Positions 25,615 to 35,420 are shown, counted from the first letter of the stretch. The stretch: 64,000 nt of DNA from Actinobacteria bacterium OV320 (GCA_001298545.1 LJCX01000019.1:1-64000); one strand, 5' to 3'. Notes: generated by a model from the letters alone, not told the origin. A program made the numbers and translations.

Positions 25615-26589
25615 TCAGTTCGTCGAGGGGTGGGACGTGCGGATGCGGGGAGTCGGTTCCGGGGACCGGTCCACCCGGGCCTCGAAGCACTCCGTCCCGC
25701 CGTCCGCCGCCGGCAGGAAACAGGTCCGGACGAGCGTCCCGGGGCGGGTGGCCGTCATGGCGGTGTGCACATAGGTGTCCGCCTCGGCGCGGTCCTTGAC
25801 CTCGGCTCGGTAGGTGCGGAAGCCGCCCACGGCTCCGGACTCGATCCGGTCGCCGATCCGCGCGCCCCACATCCGGGTCCAACTCGTCCCGCACTCCCTG
25901 CTGTACCGCAACTGCACCGACGCCCCGGTGGCGGTGACGTGCTCGGCGAGGGTCTCCGGCGCGGCGGCGCACCGCATGTCCATCGGGCTCCCGCCCTCGC
26001 AGGCGGTTCCCCGGCAGCGGGGGCCGGTGACGGACGGGGACGAGGACGGGGACGCGGGCGGGTGCGCGGCCGGGAGCGGTGCGCCGTGCCGGCCCGGGAG
26101 GAGGAAGAGGGTCAACGCGATGGCTCCGAACACCGCGGCGGACGCCGACGCGAGGACCGCTGCGGTCGCCGCTCCCCGGTGGCCGACCGGTGCGGCCCCG
26201 ACCGATGTGGCCCCGACCGATGTGGCCCCGTCCGCCGTGGTGGCTGCGGTGGCGGTGGCGGTGGCGGCCGGAGGGGCGGGAGACGGCGGAGCCGCCGTTG
26301 GGCGCGTCGGCCGGGGCGGCTCCGCCTCCTTGGCGCGGCCGCCCCACTCGGACTCCGCGATCTCCCACAGGGTGAGACACCGACCGACCGGTTCGTTCGC
26401 GAGACGGCACAACTCCTCCACCGCGGTGCGCGGAGGCAGGGTCCTGCCGTTGAGATAGCGCTCCCAGGACGACTTGCTGAACGTGGTCCTCTCCGCGAGG
26501 CCCGCCAGGCTCAGGCCGGTCCGGTCCCTCAACTCCCGGAGCGTGGAGGCCAGTCGGACACCCTCCGGCGACGAGGCGGCACGGGTCAT
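25615..26589 (-). CDS. Membrane-anchored HTH protein with DUF2690 domain
   Basis: A 324-residue regulator. The HTH (about residues 11-65) has LRDRTGLSLAGLAERTTFSKSSWERYLNGR; a Pro/Ala/Thr linker leads to a transmembrane helix near 141-165; the external part is DUF2690 (about 190-300), with Cys residues in CRGTACEGGSPMDMRC and an ECGTSWTRMWG motif. The HTH is closely similar to that of the next upstream gene, so they are paralogues by duplication with different sensor domains. ATG at 26589 overlaps the stop of that gene (ATGA). Confidence 0.83.
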   Translation of the reverse strand: MTRAASSPEGVRLASTLRELRDRTGLSLAGLAERTTFSKSSWERYLNGRTLPPRTAVEELCRLANEPVGRCLTLWEIAESEWGGRAKEAEPPRPTRPTAAPPSPAPPAATATATAATTADGATSVGATSVGAAPVGHRGAATAAVLASASAAVFGAIALTLFLLPGRHGAPLPAAHPPASPSSSPSVTGPRCRGTACEGGSPMDMRCAAAPETLAEHVTATGASVQLRYSRECGTSWTRMWGARIGDRIESGAVGGFRTYRAEVKDRAEADTYVHTAMTATRPGTLVRTCFLPAADGGTECFEARVDRSPEPTPRIRTSHPSTN

Positions 26590-27443
26590 CCGCGCAGGGC
26601 CTTCCAGGTGTCGGGCCCGACCGTGCCGTCCACGGCCAGCCCGGCCCGCGTCTGGAAGGCCTTCACCGCGCGTTGGGTCAGCGGGCCGAACATCCCGTCG
26701 ATGCCGCCGGGCGAGATCCCGGCCCGCCGCAGCAGACACTGCGCCTCGGCCACCTCGGGCCCGACCGCGCCGTAGCCGAGCTCGGTGTCCCGGGTGCGGC
26801 TGATGCCCGCGTACCAGAGGCCGTCGGTCCGCTCGACCCGGCAGGTGTACGCGGGCGTCGACGACGGCGCCGGAGCGGTGGACACGGCGGGGGGAGCGGC
26901 CGCCGGTTCGCTGTCGTCGCCGTCGAGCCGCATGACCAGGAGCGCCGCCGAGGACAGGGCCAGCACCAGCGCCACGGCCCCCGCCACCAGCGCGACGCGC
27001 AGTGACCGCCCGGCGGCCGTCACCCTCTCCGTTTCCGGTTCTGTTTCTGTTTCTGTTTCCGGTTCCGTTTCCGGACGGGCACCCGGCCCCACCGTGGGCG
27101 CAGGCGCAGGCGCAGGCGCAGGCGCAGGCGCAGGTTCCGGTGCGGGCTTCCGCGGCGCGGCGGCGTCGAGGTGCCTGCCGCCCCATGTGTCGGTGGCGAC
27201 CTCGTGCAGCGCGAGCAGGCGGACCGGGTCGACGCCCCCGATCCGGGCCAGCGCCTCGACGGCCTCCCGGGGCGGCAGCGACCGGCCGCCCAGATACCGC
27301 TCCCACGACTTCTCGCTGTACTCCGTCTTCGCGGCCAGCTGACGCATGCTCAGCCCGCTGCGGTCCTTCAGCCGGCGCAACTGCGTCAGCAACTGCCGTA
27401 CGCGTGGATCCAGTTCGGTGGACAGCGCCTTCCAGCGCGACAT
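26586..27443 (-). CDS. Membrane-anchored HTH protein with peptidoglycan-binding domain
   Basis: A 285-residue regulator. The HTH (about 22-72) has LKDRSGLSMRQLAAKTEYSE followed by KSWERYLGGRSLPP; an Ala-Pro and Glu-Thr repeat linker spans 98-140; a transmembrane helix is near 147-171; and residues 228-284 form a PG_binding_1 domain (IDGMFGPLTQRAVKAFQ). This arrangement would let it sense cell wall outside and DNA inside, which is inference. ATG at 27443 has GGGGGGAAG very close; ATG at 27464 is the alternative. First gene of the operon with the DUF2690 protein. Confidence 0.83.
   Translation of the reverse strand: MSRWKALSTELDPRVRQLLTQLRRLKDRSGLSMRQLAAKTEYSEKSWERYLGGRSLPPREAVEALARIGGVDPVRLLALHEVATDTWGGRHLDAAAPRKPAPEPAPAPAPAPAPAPTVGPGARPETEPETETETEPETERVTAAGRSLRVALVAGAVALVLALSSAALLVMRLDGDDSEPAAAPPAVSTAPAPSSTPAYTCRVERTDGLWYAGISRTRDTELGYGAVGPEVAEAQCLLRRAGISPGGIDGMFGPLTQRAVKAFQTRAGLAVDGTVGPDTWKALRG
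27033..27135 (-). repeat. Hexanucleotide repeats encoding Glu-Thr and Ala-Pro linkers
   Basis: Two runs of 6-bp repeats lie inside the HTH gene: GTTTCT/GTTTCC units at about 27033-27075 (Glu-Thr/Glu-Pro) and GGCGCA units at about 27097-27135 (Ala-Pro). They code for the rigid linker before the transmembrane helix. In-frame length change by slippage is expected. Confidence 0.8.
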
Positions 27444-27706
27444 CTTCCCCCCACTTGCGGTCATGGACCGTGGTCAGCGGCCCCCCGCTCGCTCGCATTC
27501 TGCATGAGCATCTCAACACCCGCCACAGCCGTCCCGCGGGACCGTCCAGGCGGCCGGTGTCCTCGCAGGTCGGAGCCGGTGTCGTCCCAGGTGGCCGTCA
27601 CCTCGGCGGCAGCCGTGGCGGCCCTCGGCGCCCGCCCCGCACTCTCGTGTCGTCACCGGCTCGTCGACCGGGCCCGGTGTCGACCCACGAACCGAAAGAG
27701 GAACGC

Positions 27707-28147
27707 ATGCGACCGAACGTCTTGGCCAGGACCCTCGTCGGACTCACCGCCGTCGCCGGTCTCGCCGCCGGATCCCTGGCGACCGCGGGCACCAGCTTCG
27801 CGGCCTCCGCGCCGGCCACGCAGGTGGTGAGCGCACCCGCCGCCACGCTGTCGACGGAGAACTTCGGCCTGACCACCGCCGAGGCCAAGAACGTCCAGAC
27901 GTTCCTGGCGGGCGACTGGGACTACACCGGCAAGATCGACGGGCAGCTGGGCACCGAGAGTTGGAAGGCGTTCCAGCGCTGCTTCAAGAAGTACTGGGGC
28001 TACACCGACGCCATCGACGGCGACCCCGGCCCCAACACGATCATGGCGCTCCAGCGGCTCCTCAAGGACGACTACGGCTACACCGGCAAGATCGACGGCA
28101 TCGCCGGGTCGGGCACCCGCGCGGCGTTCAAGCGGTTCGCCGCCTGA
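27707..28147 (+). CDS. Secreted peptidoglycan-binding protein
   Basis: A 146-residue exported protein. A signal peptide spans about 1-32, with a cleavage site near TSFAASA. The mature part holds two PG_binding_1-like repeats: LTTAEAKNVQTFLAGDWDYT to SWKAFQRCFKKYWG, and GDPGPNTIMALQRLLKDDYG to GTRAAFKRFAA, with the typical KIDG turns. It has no catalytic domain. ATG at 27707 follows AAAGAGGAACGC. It is divergent from the operon of the membrane HTH protein that carries a related external domain, so the two may be functionally linked. Confidence 0.85.
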   Translation: MRPNVLARTLVGLTAVAGLAAGSLATAGTSFAASAPATQVVSAPAATLSTENFGLTTAEAKNVQTFLAGDWDYTGKIDGQLGTESWKAFQRCFKKYWGYTDAIDGDPGPNTIMALQRLLKDDYGYTGKIDGIAGSGTRAAFKRFAA

Positions 28148-28162
28148 GGGACCCGGCCATGA

Positions 28163-28214
28163 CCGCGGCCCGCCCTCCCCGACGGCCGGAAGCCGGAAGG
28201 AGGACGGGCCGCGG
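28163..28214. terminator. Bidirectional terminator before argS end
   Basis: CCGCGGCCCGCCCTCC pairs with GGAGGACGGGCCGCGG with one mismatch across a 20-base loop. It sits between two converging genes. Confidence 0.75.
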
Positions 28215-28245
28215 TAGGTCGAGCGCCCTGGGTGTCGCCGGTCGG

Positions 28246-30015
28246 TCAGAGCTTGTCCGGCGTCCTGATGCCCAGCAGGGCCATGCCCAGGTGGAGGGTG
28301 CGGGCCGTGAGGTCCACCAGGAACAGGCGGTTCTCGACGACCTCCGGCGAGTTGTCGGGGGACAGCACATGGCACTGGTCGTAGAACGTCGTCAGGTGCG
28401 AGGCCAGCTGGTACAGGTACGCCGCCAGCTTGTGCGGCTCGTACGCCGCCGCGACCTCGTGCACCGTCTCGCCGAACTGGTCCAGGTGCAGGCCCAACGC
28501 CCGCTCCGCCGGGGCCAGTTCCAGCTCCGGATGAGCGACCGGGCGGGCCTCGCCGGCCTTGCGCAGGATCGACTGGATACGGGCGTACGCGTACTGGAGG
28601 TAGACGGACGTGTCGCCGTTCAGCGAGACCATCTGGTCCAGGTCGAACTTGTAGTCCCGCACGGCGGACGTCGACAGGTCGGCGTACTTCACCGCGCCGA
28701 CACCCACGTACCGGCCGTTCTCCACGATCTCCGGCTCGGACAGGCCGACCTTCACGGCCTTCTCCCGGACCACGGTGGTGGCCCGCTCGACGGCCTCGTC
28801 GAGGAGGTCGACCAGCTTGACCGTCTCGCCCTCACGGGTCTTGAACGGCTTGCCGTCCTTGCCGAGGACCGTGCCGAACGCCAACTGGTGCGCCTTGACG
28901 TCCTCGTTCAGCCAGCCCGCCCTGCGCGCCGTCTCGAAGACCATCTTGAAGTGCAGCGACTGACGGGCGTCCACCACGTACAGCAGCGTGCTCGCCTTGA
29001 GGTTGAAGACACGGTCGCGGATCGCCGACAGGTCGGTCGCCGCGTAGCCGTAGCCGCCGTCCGACTTCTGGACGATCAGCGGGACCGGGTTGCCGTCCGG
29101 GCCCTTGACGTCGTCGAAGAAGACACACAGGGCGCCCTCGGAGCGGACCGCGACCCCGGACTCCTCCAGGAGCCGGCAGGTCTCCGCCAGCATGTCGTTG
29201 TAACCCGACTCGCCGACGATGTCCTCGTCCCGGATCTCCATGTCCAGCTTCTCGAAGACCGAGAAGAAGTAGATCTTCGACTCGTCGACGAACTTCTGCC
29301 AGGTCGCGAGCGTGTGCGGGTCGCCCGCCTGGAGGTCCACCACCCGGCGCCGGGCCCGGGTCTTGAACTCCTCGTCCGCGTCGAACAGCCTGCGCGCGGC
29401 CTTGTAGAGGCGGTCGAGGTTCGACATCGCCTCCTCGCCGCTCACCTGGGAATCCTTGTGGTCCAGCTCGTGCGGGTGCTCGTCCAGATACTGGATGAGC
29501 ATGCCGAACTGGGTTCCCCAGTCGCCGATGTGGTGCCGGCGGACCACGCTCTCGCCGGTGAACTCCAGGATCTGCACCGTCGCGTCGCCGATGACCGCCG
29601 ACCGCAGATGACCGACGTGCATCTCCTTCGCCACGTTCGGCTGGGCGTAGTCGATGACCGTCGTGCCCGGCGCGGCGGAGTGCGGCACACCGAGGCGGTC
29701 CGCGTCCGCGTACCGGGCGGCGAGGTTCCGGGTGATCGCGCCGTCGGTGATCGTCACGTTCAGGAAGCCGGGGCCCGAGACCTCGATCTCCCCGATCAGG
29801 TCACCCGTGACGACGTGCGACACGACCTGCGTCGCCAGCTCCCGCGGGTTCGCCTTCGCCTTCTTGGCCAGCGCCAGGATGCCGTTGGCCTGGAAGTCGG
29901 CCCGGTCGCTTCGTCGCAGCAGCGGGTCCGCGCCGGCGGCCTCCGGCAGGGTGGCCGAGAGAGCGGACGAGAGGTGCTGTTCGACGGAGTGACTGAGGGA
30001 CGTGACCGGGGCCAT
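28246..30015 (-). CDS. argS: Arginyl-tRNA synthetase
   Basis: A 589-residue class I ArgRS. The N-terminal Add-1 domain is followed by the HIGH-like motif in [16 protein letters not shown], and the C-terminal DALR anticodon-binding domain begins near residue 470 ([16 protein letters not shown]). A canonical KMSKS is absent, as in many ArgRS; the region is [15 protein letters not shown] at 30015. It is divergent from lysS with about 150 bases between. Confidence 0.96.
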   Translation of the reverse strand: MAPVTSLSHSVEQHLSSALSATLPEAAGADPLLRRSDRADFQANGILALAKKAKANPRELATQVVSHVVTGDLIGEIEVSGPGFLNVTITDGAITRNLAARYADADRLGVPHSAAPGTTVIDYAQPNVAKEMHVGHLRSAVIGDATVQILEFTGESVVRRHHIGDWGTQFGMLIQYLDEHPHELDHKDSQVSGEEAMSNLDRLYKAARRLFDADEEFKTRARRRVVDLQAGDPHTLATWQKFVDESKIYFFSVFEKLDMEIRDEDIVGESGYNDMLAETCRLLEESGVAVRSEGALCVFFDDVKGPDGNPVPLIVQKSDGGYGYAATDLSAIRDRVFNLKASTLLYVVDARQSLHFKMVFETARRAGWLNEDVKAHQLAFGTVLGKDGKPFKTREGETVKLVDLLDEAVERATTVVREKAVKVGLSEPEIVENGRYVGVGAVKYADLSTSAVRDYKFDLDQMVSLNGDTSVYLQYAYARIQSILRKAGEARPVAHPELELAPAERALGLHLDQFGETVHEVAAAYEPHKLAAYLYQLASHLTTFYDQCHVLSPDNSPEVVENRLFLVDLTARTLHLGMALLGIRTPDKL

Positions 30016-30164
30016 AGGAGTGGGTGCCGTTCTCCTCGTGGGGATGGATAGACGCAGTCAGTATCCCACGGGGGGTAAAGCCGTTTTCCCGGGCGCGGGG
30101 CCGTCTGGGACAATGGAACGCACTTCAAACCCGGAAGCCTTCAGAACAAGAGGACGTGCCGATC

Positions 30165-31895
30165 GTGGCTCTGAGCACCGAGACCACCGACTGGGTCTCC
30201 CGTTTCGCGGATGAGGTCATCGAGGAGTCGGAGCGTCGGGCCCCCGGCAAACCTGTGGTCGTCGCGTCCGGACTCTCCCCCTCCGGACCCATCCACCTGG
30301 GCAACCTCCGCGAGGTCATGACCCCGCACCTGGTCGCCGACGAGCTCCGCCGTCGCGGACACCAGGTCCGCCACCTGATCTCCTGGGACGACTACGACCG
30401 CTACCGCAAGGTGCCGCAGGGCATCGACGGGATCGACGACTCCTGGGCCGAGCACATCGGCAAGCCGCTGACCTCCGTCCCGGCGCCGCAGGGCTCGACC
30501 CACCCGAACTGGGCCGAGCACTTCAAGGCCGCGATGGTCGAGTCGCTGGCCGAGCTCGGCGTGGAGTTCGACGGCATCAGCCAGACGGCGCAGTACACCT
30601 CCGGTGTCTACCGCGAGCAGATCCTGCACGCGATCAAGCACCGCGGGGACATCGACGCGATCCTCGACCAGTACCGCACCAAGAAGGCCCCGGCGAAGAA
30701 GCAGCAGAAGCCGCTCGACGAGGCCGAGCTCGAGGCGGCGGAGGGATCGGGCGCGGCGAACGAGGACGACGGCTCTTCCGGCTCGGCCGGCTACTTCCCG
30801 TACAAGCCCTACTGCGGCAACTGCGAGAAGGACCTCACCACGGTCACCTCGTACGTCGACGACACCACCGAGCTGTCCTACACCTGCGCCGCCTGCGGAT
30901 TCGCCGAGACCGTCCGGCTGAACGAGTTCAACCGCGGCAAGCTGGTCTGGAAGGTCGACTGGCCGATGCGCTGGGCGTACGAGGGCGTCGTGTTCGAGCC
31001 GAGCGGCGTCGACCACTCGTCCCCCGGGTCCAGCTTCCAGGTCGGCGGCCAGATCGTCGGCATCTTCGGAGGCGAGCAGCCCATCGGGCCCATGTACGCC
31101 TTCGTCGGCATCAGCGGCATGGCGAAGATGTCGTCCTCGAAGGGCGGTGTCCCCACCGCCGCCGACGCGCTGAAGATCATGGAGCCGCAGCTGCTGCGCT
31201 GGCTCTACGCCCGCCGCCGTCCCAACCAGTCCTTCAAGATCGCCTTCGACCAGGAGATCCAGCGGCTCTACGACGAGTGGGACAAGCTGGACGCCAAGGT
31301 CGCCGAGGGTTCGGCGCTCCCGGCCGACATCGCCGCGCACTCCCGCGCGGTGGGCACGGCCGCCGGTGAGCTGCCGCGCACCGTCCGGCCGCTGCCGTAC
31401 CGCACGCTGGCCTCCGTCGCCGACATCACCGCCGGACACCGGGACCAGGCCCTGCGGATCCTCTCCGACCTCGACCCGGAGAACCCGCTCGGCTCGCTCG
31501 ACGAGGCCCGGCCCCGGTACGACAAGGCCGAGGCCTGGATCAACACCCATGTCCCCGCCGACCAGCGCACCATCGTGCGCGCCGAAGCCGACGCCGAGCT
31601 GCTGAAGTCCCTCGACGAGGCCTCCCAGCAGTCCCTGCGGCTCCTGCTCGACGGGCTCGCCGGCCACTGGTCGCTGGACGGGCTCACCCACCTCGTCTAC
31701 GGCGTTCCCAAGATCCAGGCCGGGTTCTCCGCCGACGCCACCCCCAAGGAACTCCCGCCGGAGATCAAGACCGCCCAGCGGACGTTCTTCGCCCTGCTCT
31801 ACCACCTGCTGGTGGGGCGTGACACCGGCCCGAGGCTGCCCACCCTGCTGCTGGCCGTGGGCCAGGAGCGGGTGCGGGCCCTGCTCGGGGAGTAG
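30165..31895 (+). CDS. lysS: Lysyl-tRNA synthetase, class I
   Basis: A 576-residue class I LysRS, the archaeal-type enzyme also used by actinobacteria in place of, or beside, the common class II form. Signature motifs are HLGNL (in SGPIHLGNLREV) and KMSSSKG near residue 321. Two CxxC pairs (YCGNCEKD and YTCAACGF) around residue 220-245 form a zinc site. Between them and the catalytic core is a low-complexity insertion rich in Lys and Glu (near 170-205). GTG at 30165 has GAGGAC nine bases upstream; GTG at 30156 is too close to it. Confidence 0.95.
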   Translation: MALSTETTDWVSRFADEVIEESERRAPGKPVVVASGLSPSGPIHLGNLREVMTPHLVADELRRRGHQVRHLISWDDYDRYRKVPQGIDGIDDSWAEHIGKPLTSVPAPQGSTHPNWAEHFKAAMVESLAELGVEFDGISQTAQYTSGVYREQILHAIKHRGDIDAILDQYRTKKAPAKKQQKPLDEAELEAAEGSGAANEDDGSSGSAGYFPYKPYCGNCEKDLTTVTSYVDDTTELSYTCAACGFAETVRLNEFNRGKLVWKVDWPMRWAYEGVVFEPSGVDHSSPGSSFQVGGQIVGIFGGEQPIGPMYAFVGISGMAKMSSSKGGVPTAADALKIMEPQLLRWLYARRRPNQSFKIAFDQEIQRLYDEWDKLDAKVAEGSALPADIAAHSRAVGTAAGELPRTVRPLPYRTLASVADITAGHRDQALRILSDLDPENPLGSLDEARPRYDKAEAWINTHVPADQRTIVRAEADAELLKSLDEASQQSLRLLLDGLAGHWSLDGLTHLVYGVPKIQAGFSADATPKELPPEIKTAQRTFFALLYHLLVGRDTGPRLPTLLLAVGQERVRALLGE

Positions 31896-31910
31896 GCGGC
31901 ACTTCCACGA

Positions 31911-31950
31911 CGGAGGGGGCGCCCGGTGTCAGCACCGGGCGCCCCCTCCG
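31911..31950. terminator. Perfect 18-bp terminator stem
   Basis: CGGAGGGGGCGCCCGGTG pairs without mismatch to CACCGGGCGCCCCCTCCG across a TCAG loop. It lies between the converging lysS and DUF2637 genes. Confidence 0.9.
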
Positions 31951-31965
31951 TCGTACACCTGCGCA

Positions 31966-33282
31966 TCAGGCGATGTGGTCCTCCTCCAGTTCCGCCGCGT
32001 GGCGGTTCTGGAAGCGCATGACCATGCGCTTGGCCTCGGAATCCGGGATGGGCGTGCCGTACGTCGCCTCCACGTCGTAGCTGAACTGGCTCGGCGTCGG
32101 GTAGCCGCTGCCGCTCATCGACGACTGCTTGAAGATCTGGTAGTACGACTCCTCGTCCGGCTCGACCACCGGGGTACCGCCGCCCTCACCGAGCTCGCGG
32201 CTGCGGCCCGGACCCACCGGGATGGGGAACGAACCGGTCTCCTCGGGAGAGGGCTCCTGCGCCGGAGGCTCCTCCTGGTACTGGTCCTGGTACTGCTCGG
32301 CCTGCTGCTGCTCCTCGTACCACTGGGCGTACTGCTCCGAGGGGTCGTACGTGGGGTCGTAGCCCCCCTGGTACGCCACCTCGTGCGGCGCCTGGAACCA
32401 CGGGCTCTGCTCCTCCTCCGTGGGCGCGGGGACGGGCGCGTAGCCGACCTGTCGGCCCTGCGGTGTCTGCTGGGCCTGCCGGGGCGCGGGAGCGGCCTCG
32501 ACGGCACGGACGCCCGCGTCGACCGGTGCGGCCGCCGTCAGCTCCTGCTGGGGCGCGGCCGCCGGGACCGGCGCCGGAGGGAGCACGGCCGGCTCGATGC
32601 CCGCCGCCGCCAGACCCGCCGGGGCGGTCTCCGCCAGCGGGACGCCGTAACGGGCCAGCCGCAGCGGCATCAGCGACTCCACCGGGGCCTTGCGGCGCCA
32701 GGCGCGGCCGAAGCGGGAACGCAGCCTCGCCTGGTAGACGAGACGTTCCTGCTCCAGCTTGATCACCTGTTCGTAGGAGCGCAGCTCCCACAGCTTCATT
32801 CGGCGCCAGAGCAGGAAGGTGGGCAGCGGCGAGAGCAGCCAGCGCGTGAGGCGCACGCCCTCCATGTGCTTGTCCGCCGTGATGTCCGCGATCCGGCCGA
32901 TCGCGTGCCGGGCCGCCTCGACGGAGACCACGAACAGGATCGGGATCACCGCGTGCATCCCCGTGCCCAGCGGGTCCGGCCAGGCCGCCGCGCCGTTGAA
33001 GGCGATCGTCGCCGCCGTCAGCAGCCACGCCGTCTGCCGCAGCAGCGGGAAGGGGATGCGGATCCAGGTCAGCAGCAGATCCAGGGCCAGCAGGACGCAG
33101 ATACCCGCGTCGATACCGATCGGGAACACATACGAGAAGTTGCCGAAGCCCTTCTCGAGGGCCAGTTCCCGGACGGCCGCGTACGAACCGGCGAAGCCGA
33201 TTCCGGCGATGATCACGGCGCCGGTCACGACCACGCCGATGAGAACGCGGTGCGTCCGGGTCAGCTGTATTGGCGCGGACAC
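31966..33282 (-). CDS. DUF2637 membrane protein
   Basis: A 438-residue protein with four predicted transmembrane helices in the first about 130 residues (VLIGVVVTGAVIIAGIGFAG, then spans near 45-70, 80-95 and 105-125), which is the DUF2637 domain often seen next to conjugation or developmental genes. A basic middle region (about 140-200) and a long Gln/Pro/Glu/Tyr-rich cytoplasmic tail (about 220-410) follow. Role unknown. GTG at 33282 has GGGGAGGGGAG upstream. It converges with lysS. The next gene on the same strand starts about 1 kb upstream. Confidence 0.82.
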   Translation of the reverse strand: MSAPIQLTRTHRVLIGVVVTGAVIIAGIGFAGSYAAVRELALEKGFGNFSYVFPIGIDAGICVLLALDLLLTWIRIPFPLLRQTAWLLTAATIAFNGAAAWPDPLGTGMHAVIPILFVVSVEAARHAIGRIADITADKHMEGVRLTRWLLSPLPTFLLWRRMKLWELRSYEQVIKLEQERLVYQARLRSRFGRAWRRKAPVESLMPLRLARYGVPLAETAPAGLAAAGIEPAVLPPAPVPAAAPQQELTAAAPVDAGVRAVEAAPAPRQAQQTPQGRQVGYAPVPAPTEEEQSPWFQAPHEVAYQGGYDPTYDPSEQYAQWYEEQQQAEQYQDQYQEEPPAQEPSPEETGSFPIPVGPGRSRELGEGGGTPVVEPDEESYYQIFKQSSMSGSGYPTPSQFSYDVEATYGTPIPDSEAKRMVMRFQNRHAAELEEDHIA

Positions 33283-33358
33283 CCGTACTCCCCTCCCCTT
33301 GCGTGTTCTTGCGCGCAACAGGGTGGCACATGTGTGCGGCGCACGTGTTGCCGGTCCG

Positions 33359-34315
33359 TCAGCTCTTCGCGGAAGCGGAGGCCTTCGGTGCCGCCGCGGC
33401 CGCCTTGGAGGCCGTCGCCTTCGGGGTCGCCGACGACGACTTCGAGGGCGTCGCCTTCGGGGTGGAGGAGGCCGACTTGGACGGGGACGGGCTGGTGTCC
33501 GAGGTGTCCGAACCGCCGCTGCCACCCTCGCCGTTGGCCGACCGCACGGCGGCCACCGCCTCCTTGGCCGCCTTCTCCGCCGACTTCGTCAGGGTCTCCG
33601 CGCTCGGCGCCTTGTCGCCCGCCAGACCGGCACCGTTGTAGTCGAGCGTGAGCACGACGTTCTCGACGCGCACCACGACCGTCTGCTGCTTGAAGGCGCC
33701 TTCCGACTTCTTCAGGTCGTAGCGCACCGAGGTCGCCTCGTCACCCGTCGCCGCCGCCGGCGCCGACTTGACGTTCTTCGCGCCCGACACCGCCTGGGCG
33801 TCCTTGACCTGCTTCGCGTAGTACGTCTTCGCCTGCGACTCGCCGTCACCGGTCGTCGCGTCCGACTCGAAGCGCAGCAGCGAAACGTTCAGCCAGCGGA
33901 ACTGCGAGCCCTTCACCCCGTTGTTGGCCAGGCTGGACCAGGAACAACTGGCACGGGCCGCGGTGTCGCTGGACGTCCCCTCCTTGCCCTTGGCCGCCCC
34001 CTTCGGCACCAGCTCCGTCAGCGTCTTCTTCGACACCACCGCACACGCCTCGGGCAGCGTCTTGTACGCCGCCGCCTGCACGGTCGGCGCGGCGCTCGCC
34101 GCGGAGTCGGTGCCGGAACCGGCGCCGACGGAGGCGCCGGCGTCCTTCGCGTCGTCGCCCGAGCCGGAGTCCGAGGAGCAGCCCGCGGCCGTCAGCATCA
34201 CCGGGACGGCGACCGCCGCGGCCAGAAGGCGGTTCAGCCCTCCGGCACGCCTCACTCGCTCGGCATGCTGCTCGCGCTGGTCAAACTGGCCGTCTCGCTG
34301 GGCTCGTCGCTGCAT
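33359..34315 (-). CDS. DUF3558 lipoprotein (copy 1)
   Basis: A 318-residue putative lipoprotein. A long basic N-terminus precedes the hydrophobic signal (NRLLAAAVAVPVMLTAAGC) with the lipidated Cys near residue 46. The DUF3558 domain (about 80-260) begins with LPEACAVVSKKTLTELVP and has the second Cys in ASCSWSS. The C-terminus is a Ser/Lys/Ala/Pro repeat of the SKSSSATPKA type that may traverse the wall. ATG at 34315 follows GAAGGAACC; ATG at 34330 is the alternative. Paralogue of the next upstream gene on the same strand. Confidence 0.82.
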   Translation of the reverse strand: MQRRAQRDGQFDQREQHAERVRRAGGLNRLLAAAVAVPVMLTAAGCSSDSGSGDDAKDAGASVGAGSGTDSAASAAPTVQAAAYKTLPEACAVVSKKTLTELVPKGAAKGKEGTSSDTAARASCSWSSLANNGVKGSQFRWLNVSLLRFESDATTGDGESQAKTYYAKQVKDAQAVSGAKNVKSAPAAATGDEATSVRYDLKKSEGAFKQQTVVVRVENVVLTLDYNGAGLAGDKAPSAETLTKSAEKAAKEAVAAVRSANGEGGSGGSDTSDTSPSPSKSASSTPKATPSKSSSATPKATASKAAAAAPKASASAKS

Positions 34316-34448
34316 GGTTCCTTCACTCATGACGCTCGTGGTTCCTGCGGTCGGATCGGGTCCGAGGGGCCACCGTAGTCGGTGAAGAAGCTGTGCGGTT
34401 CCGCTTCGAGGGCTTTGCGGGCGGGGCCCGAACCGGGCCGAAGTGCCC

Positions 34449-35279
34449 TCAGCCGGCCAGTGAGTCGGCGAGCTGCGCGGCCAGTTTCCGGGCCTTGTCC
34501 TGCATTTCCTCGCTGTCCGGCACCACGCCGACCGTCGCCGGCTGCTCCTCGTACTGGATGGTCACCATGACGTTGGACGTGCGGAACGCCACAGTCACCG
34601 TGCGCTGCTTGGCCGTCGAACCGGAGCTGCTGAGCGCGTCGTCGATGAACGCCTCGTCGCCCAGATCCTCCAGGAGACGGGGCTGGAGGTCGGCGGGGGT
34701 GACGGTGGAGGAGGCCGAGGGCGAGGCCGACGCGGAGGCGCCCGCGGAGGGGGAGGTCGTCGTCGAGGGAGAGGTGCTCGGACTCGCGGAAGCGGAGCCG
34801 GTCGCCGCGCCGGTGGCGGAGGCGGTGGGTGCGGGAAGGTCGGCCGCGGTCACCCGCCGCGCGAAGAGGGCCTCGGCCTGGTTGTCGTCGCTCACGGCGT
34901 TGTCGTACGAGACGACCCGCTCGAAGTCGACGAGGAGATGGTCGGTGGCGTCCGTCGACTCCACCTTCCAACGGCAGCCCACCTTGCGGTCGGTGTCGAA
35001 CGTCTGGGTCGCCTCACCCGCGTAGGCCGTGTCGCGCTGCGCCTCGTCGGTGAGCTGCTTGATGCCGGGCAGGAGCGAGTCGAGGGTGGACCGGCTCACC
35101 ACACCGCAGGCCTCGGGGAGCGTGTCGTACTTGCCGGGCTGCGCGACGGCGCTGGCCGTCCCCGCCTCGCCCGGGTTGGAGTTGTCCGTCGAGCCGCCTT
35201 CGTCCGAACCGCCGGTGCAGCCGGCCAGCAGCGCCGCGAGGAGCGCGACGACGCCGGGTACGTATGCCTTCCGCTGCAC
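34449..35279 (-). CDS. DUF3558 lipoprotein (copy 2)
   Basis: A 276-residue lipoprotein: signal peptide with lipobox LAGC (Cys near 21), then the DUF3558 domain starting LPEACGVVSRSTLDSLLP and including VGCRWKVES, interrupted by a Ser/Ala/Thr-rich insertion of about 45 residues (near 150-195). GTG at 35279 has GAGAGGAGCCGAC upstream. It shares the LPEAC-VVS core with the neighbouring 318-residue protein, so the two arose by duplication. DUF3558 proteins are secreted actinobacterial proteins of unknown function. It is divergent from rtcB. Confidence 0.85.
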   Translation of the reverse strand: MQRKAYVPGVVALLAALLAGCTGGSDEGGSTDNSNPGEAGTASAVAQPGKYDTLPEACGVVSRSTLDSLLPGIKQLTDEAQRDTAYAGEATQTFDTDRKVGCRWKVESTDATDHLLVDFERVVSYDNAVSDDNQAEALFARRVTAADLPAPTASATGAATGSASASPSTSPSTTTSPSAGASASASPSASSTVTPADLQPRLLEDLGDEAFIDDALSSSGSTAKQRTVTVAFRTSNVMVTIQYEEQPATVGVVPDSEEMQDKARKLAAQLADSLAG

Positions 35280-35420
35280 GGTCGGCTCCTCTCGACAGTT
35301 CGGGTGATGTGGGTGGCCGCCGGTGTCCCCGCTGGTTATTCGCTTGCCGGACGGGGGCGGCCCCTGGAGACAATGTGTATCGCACGTGGAGCTGTGGATG
35401 CCGGTTCGCTGTCCTTTTCG

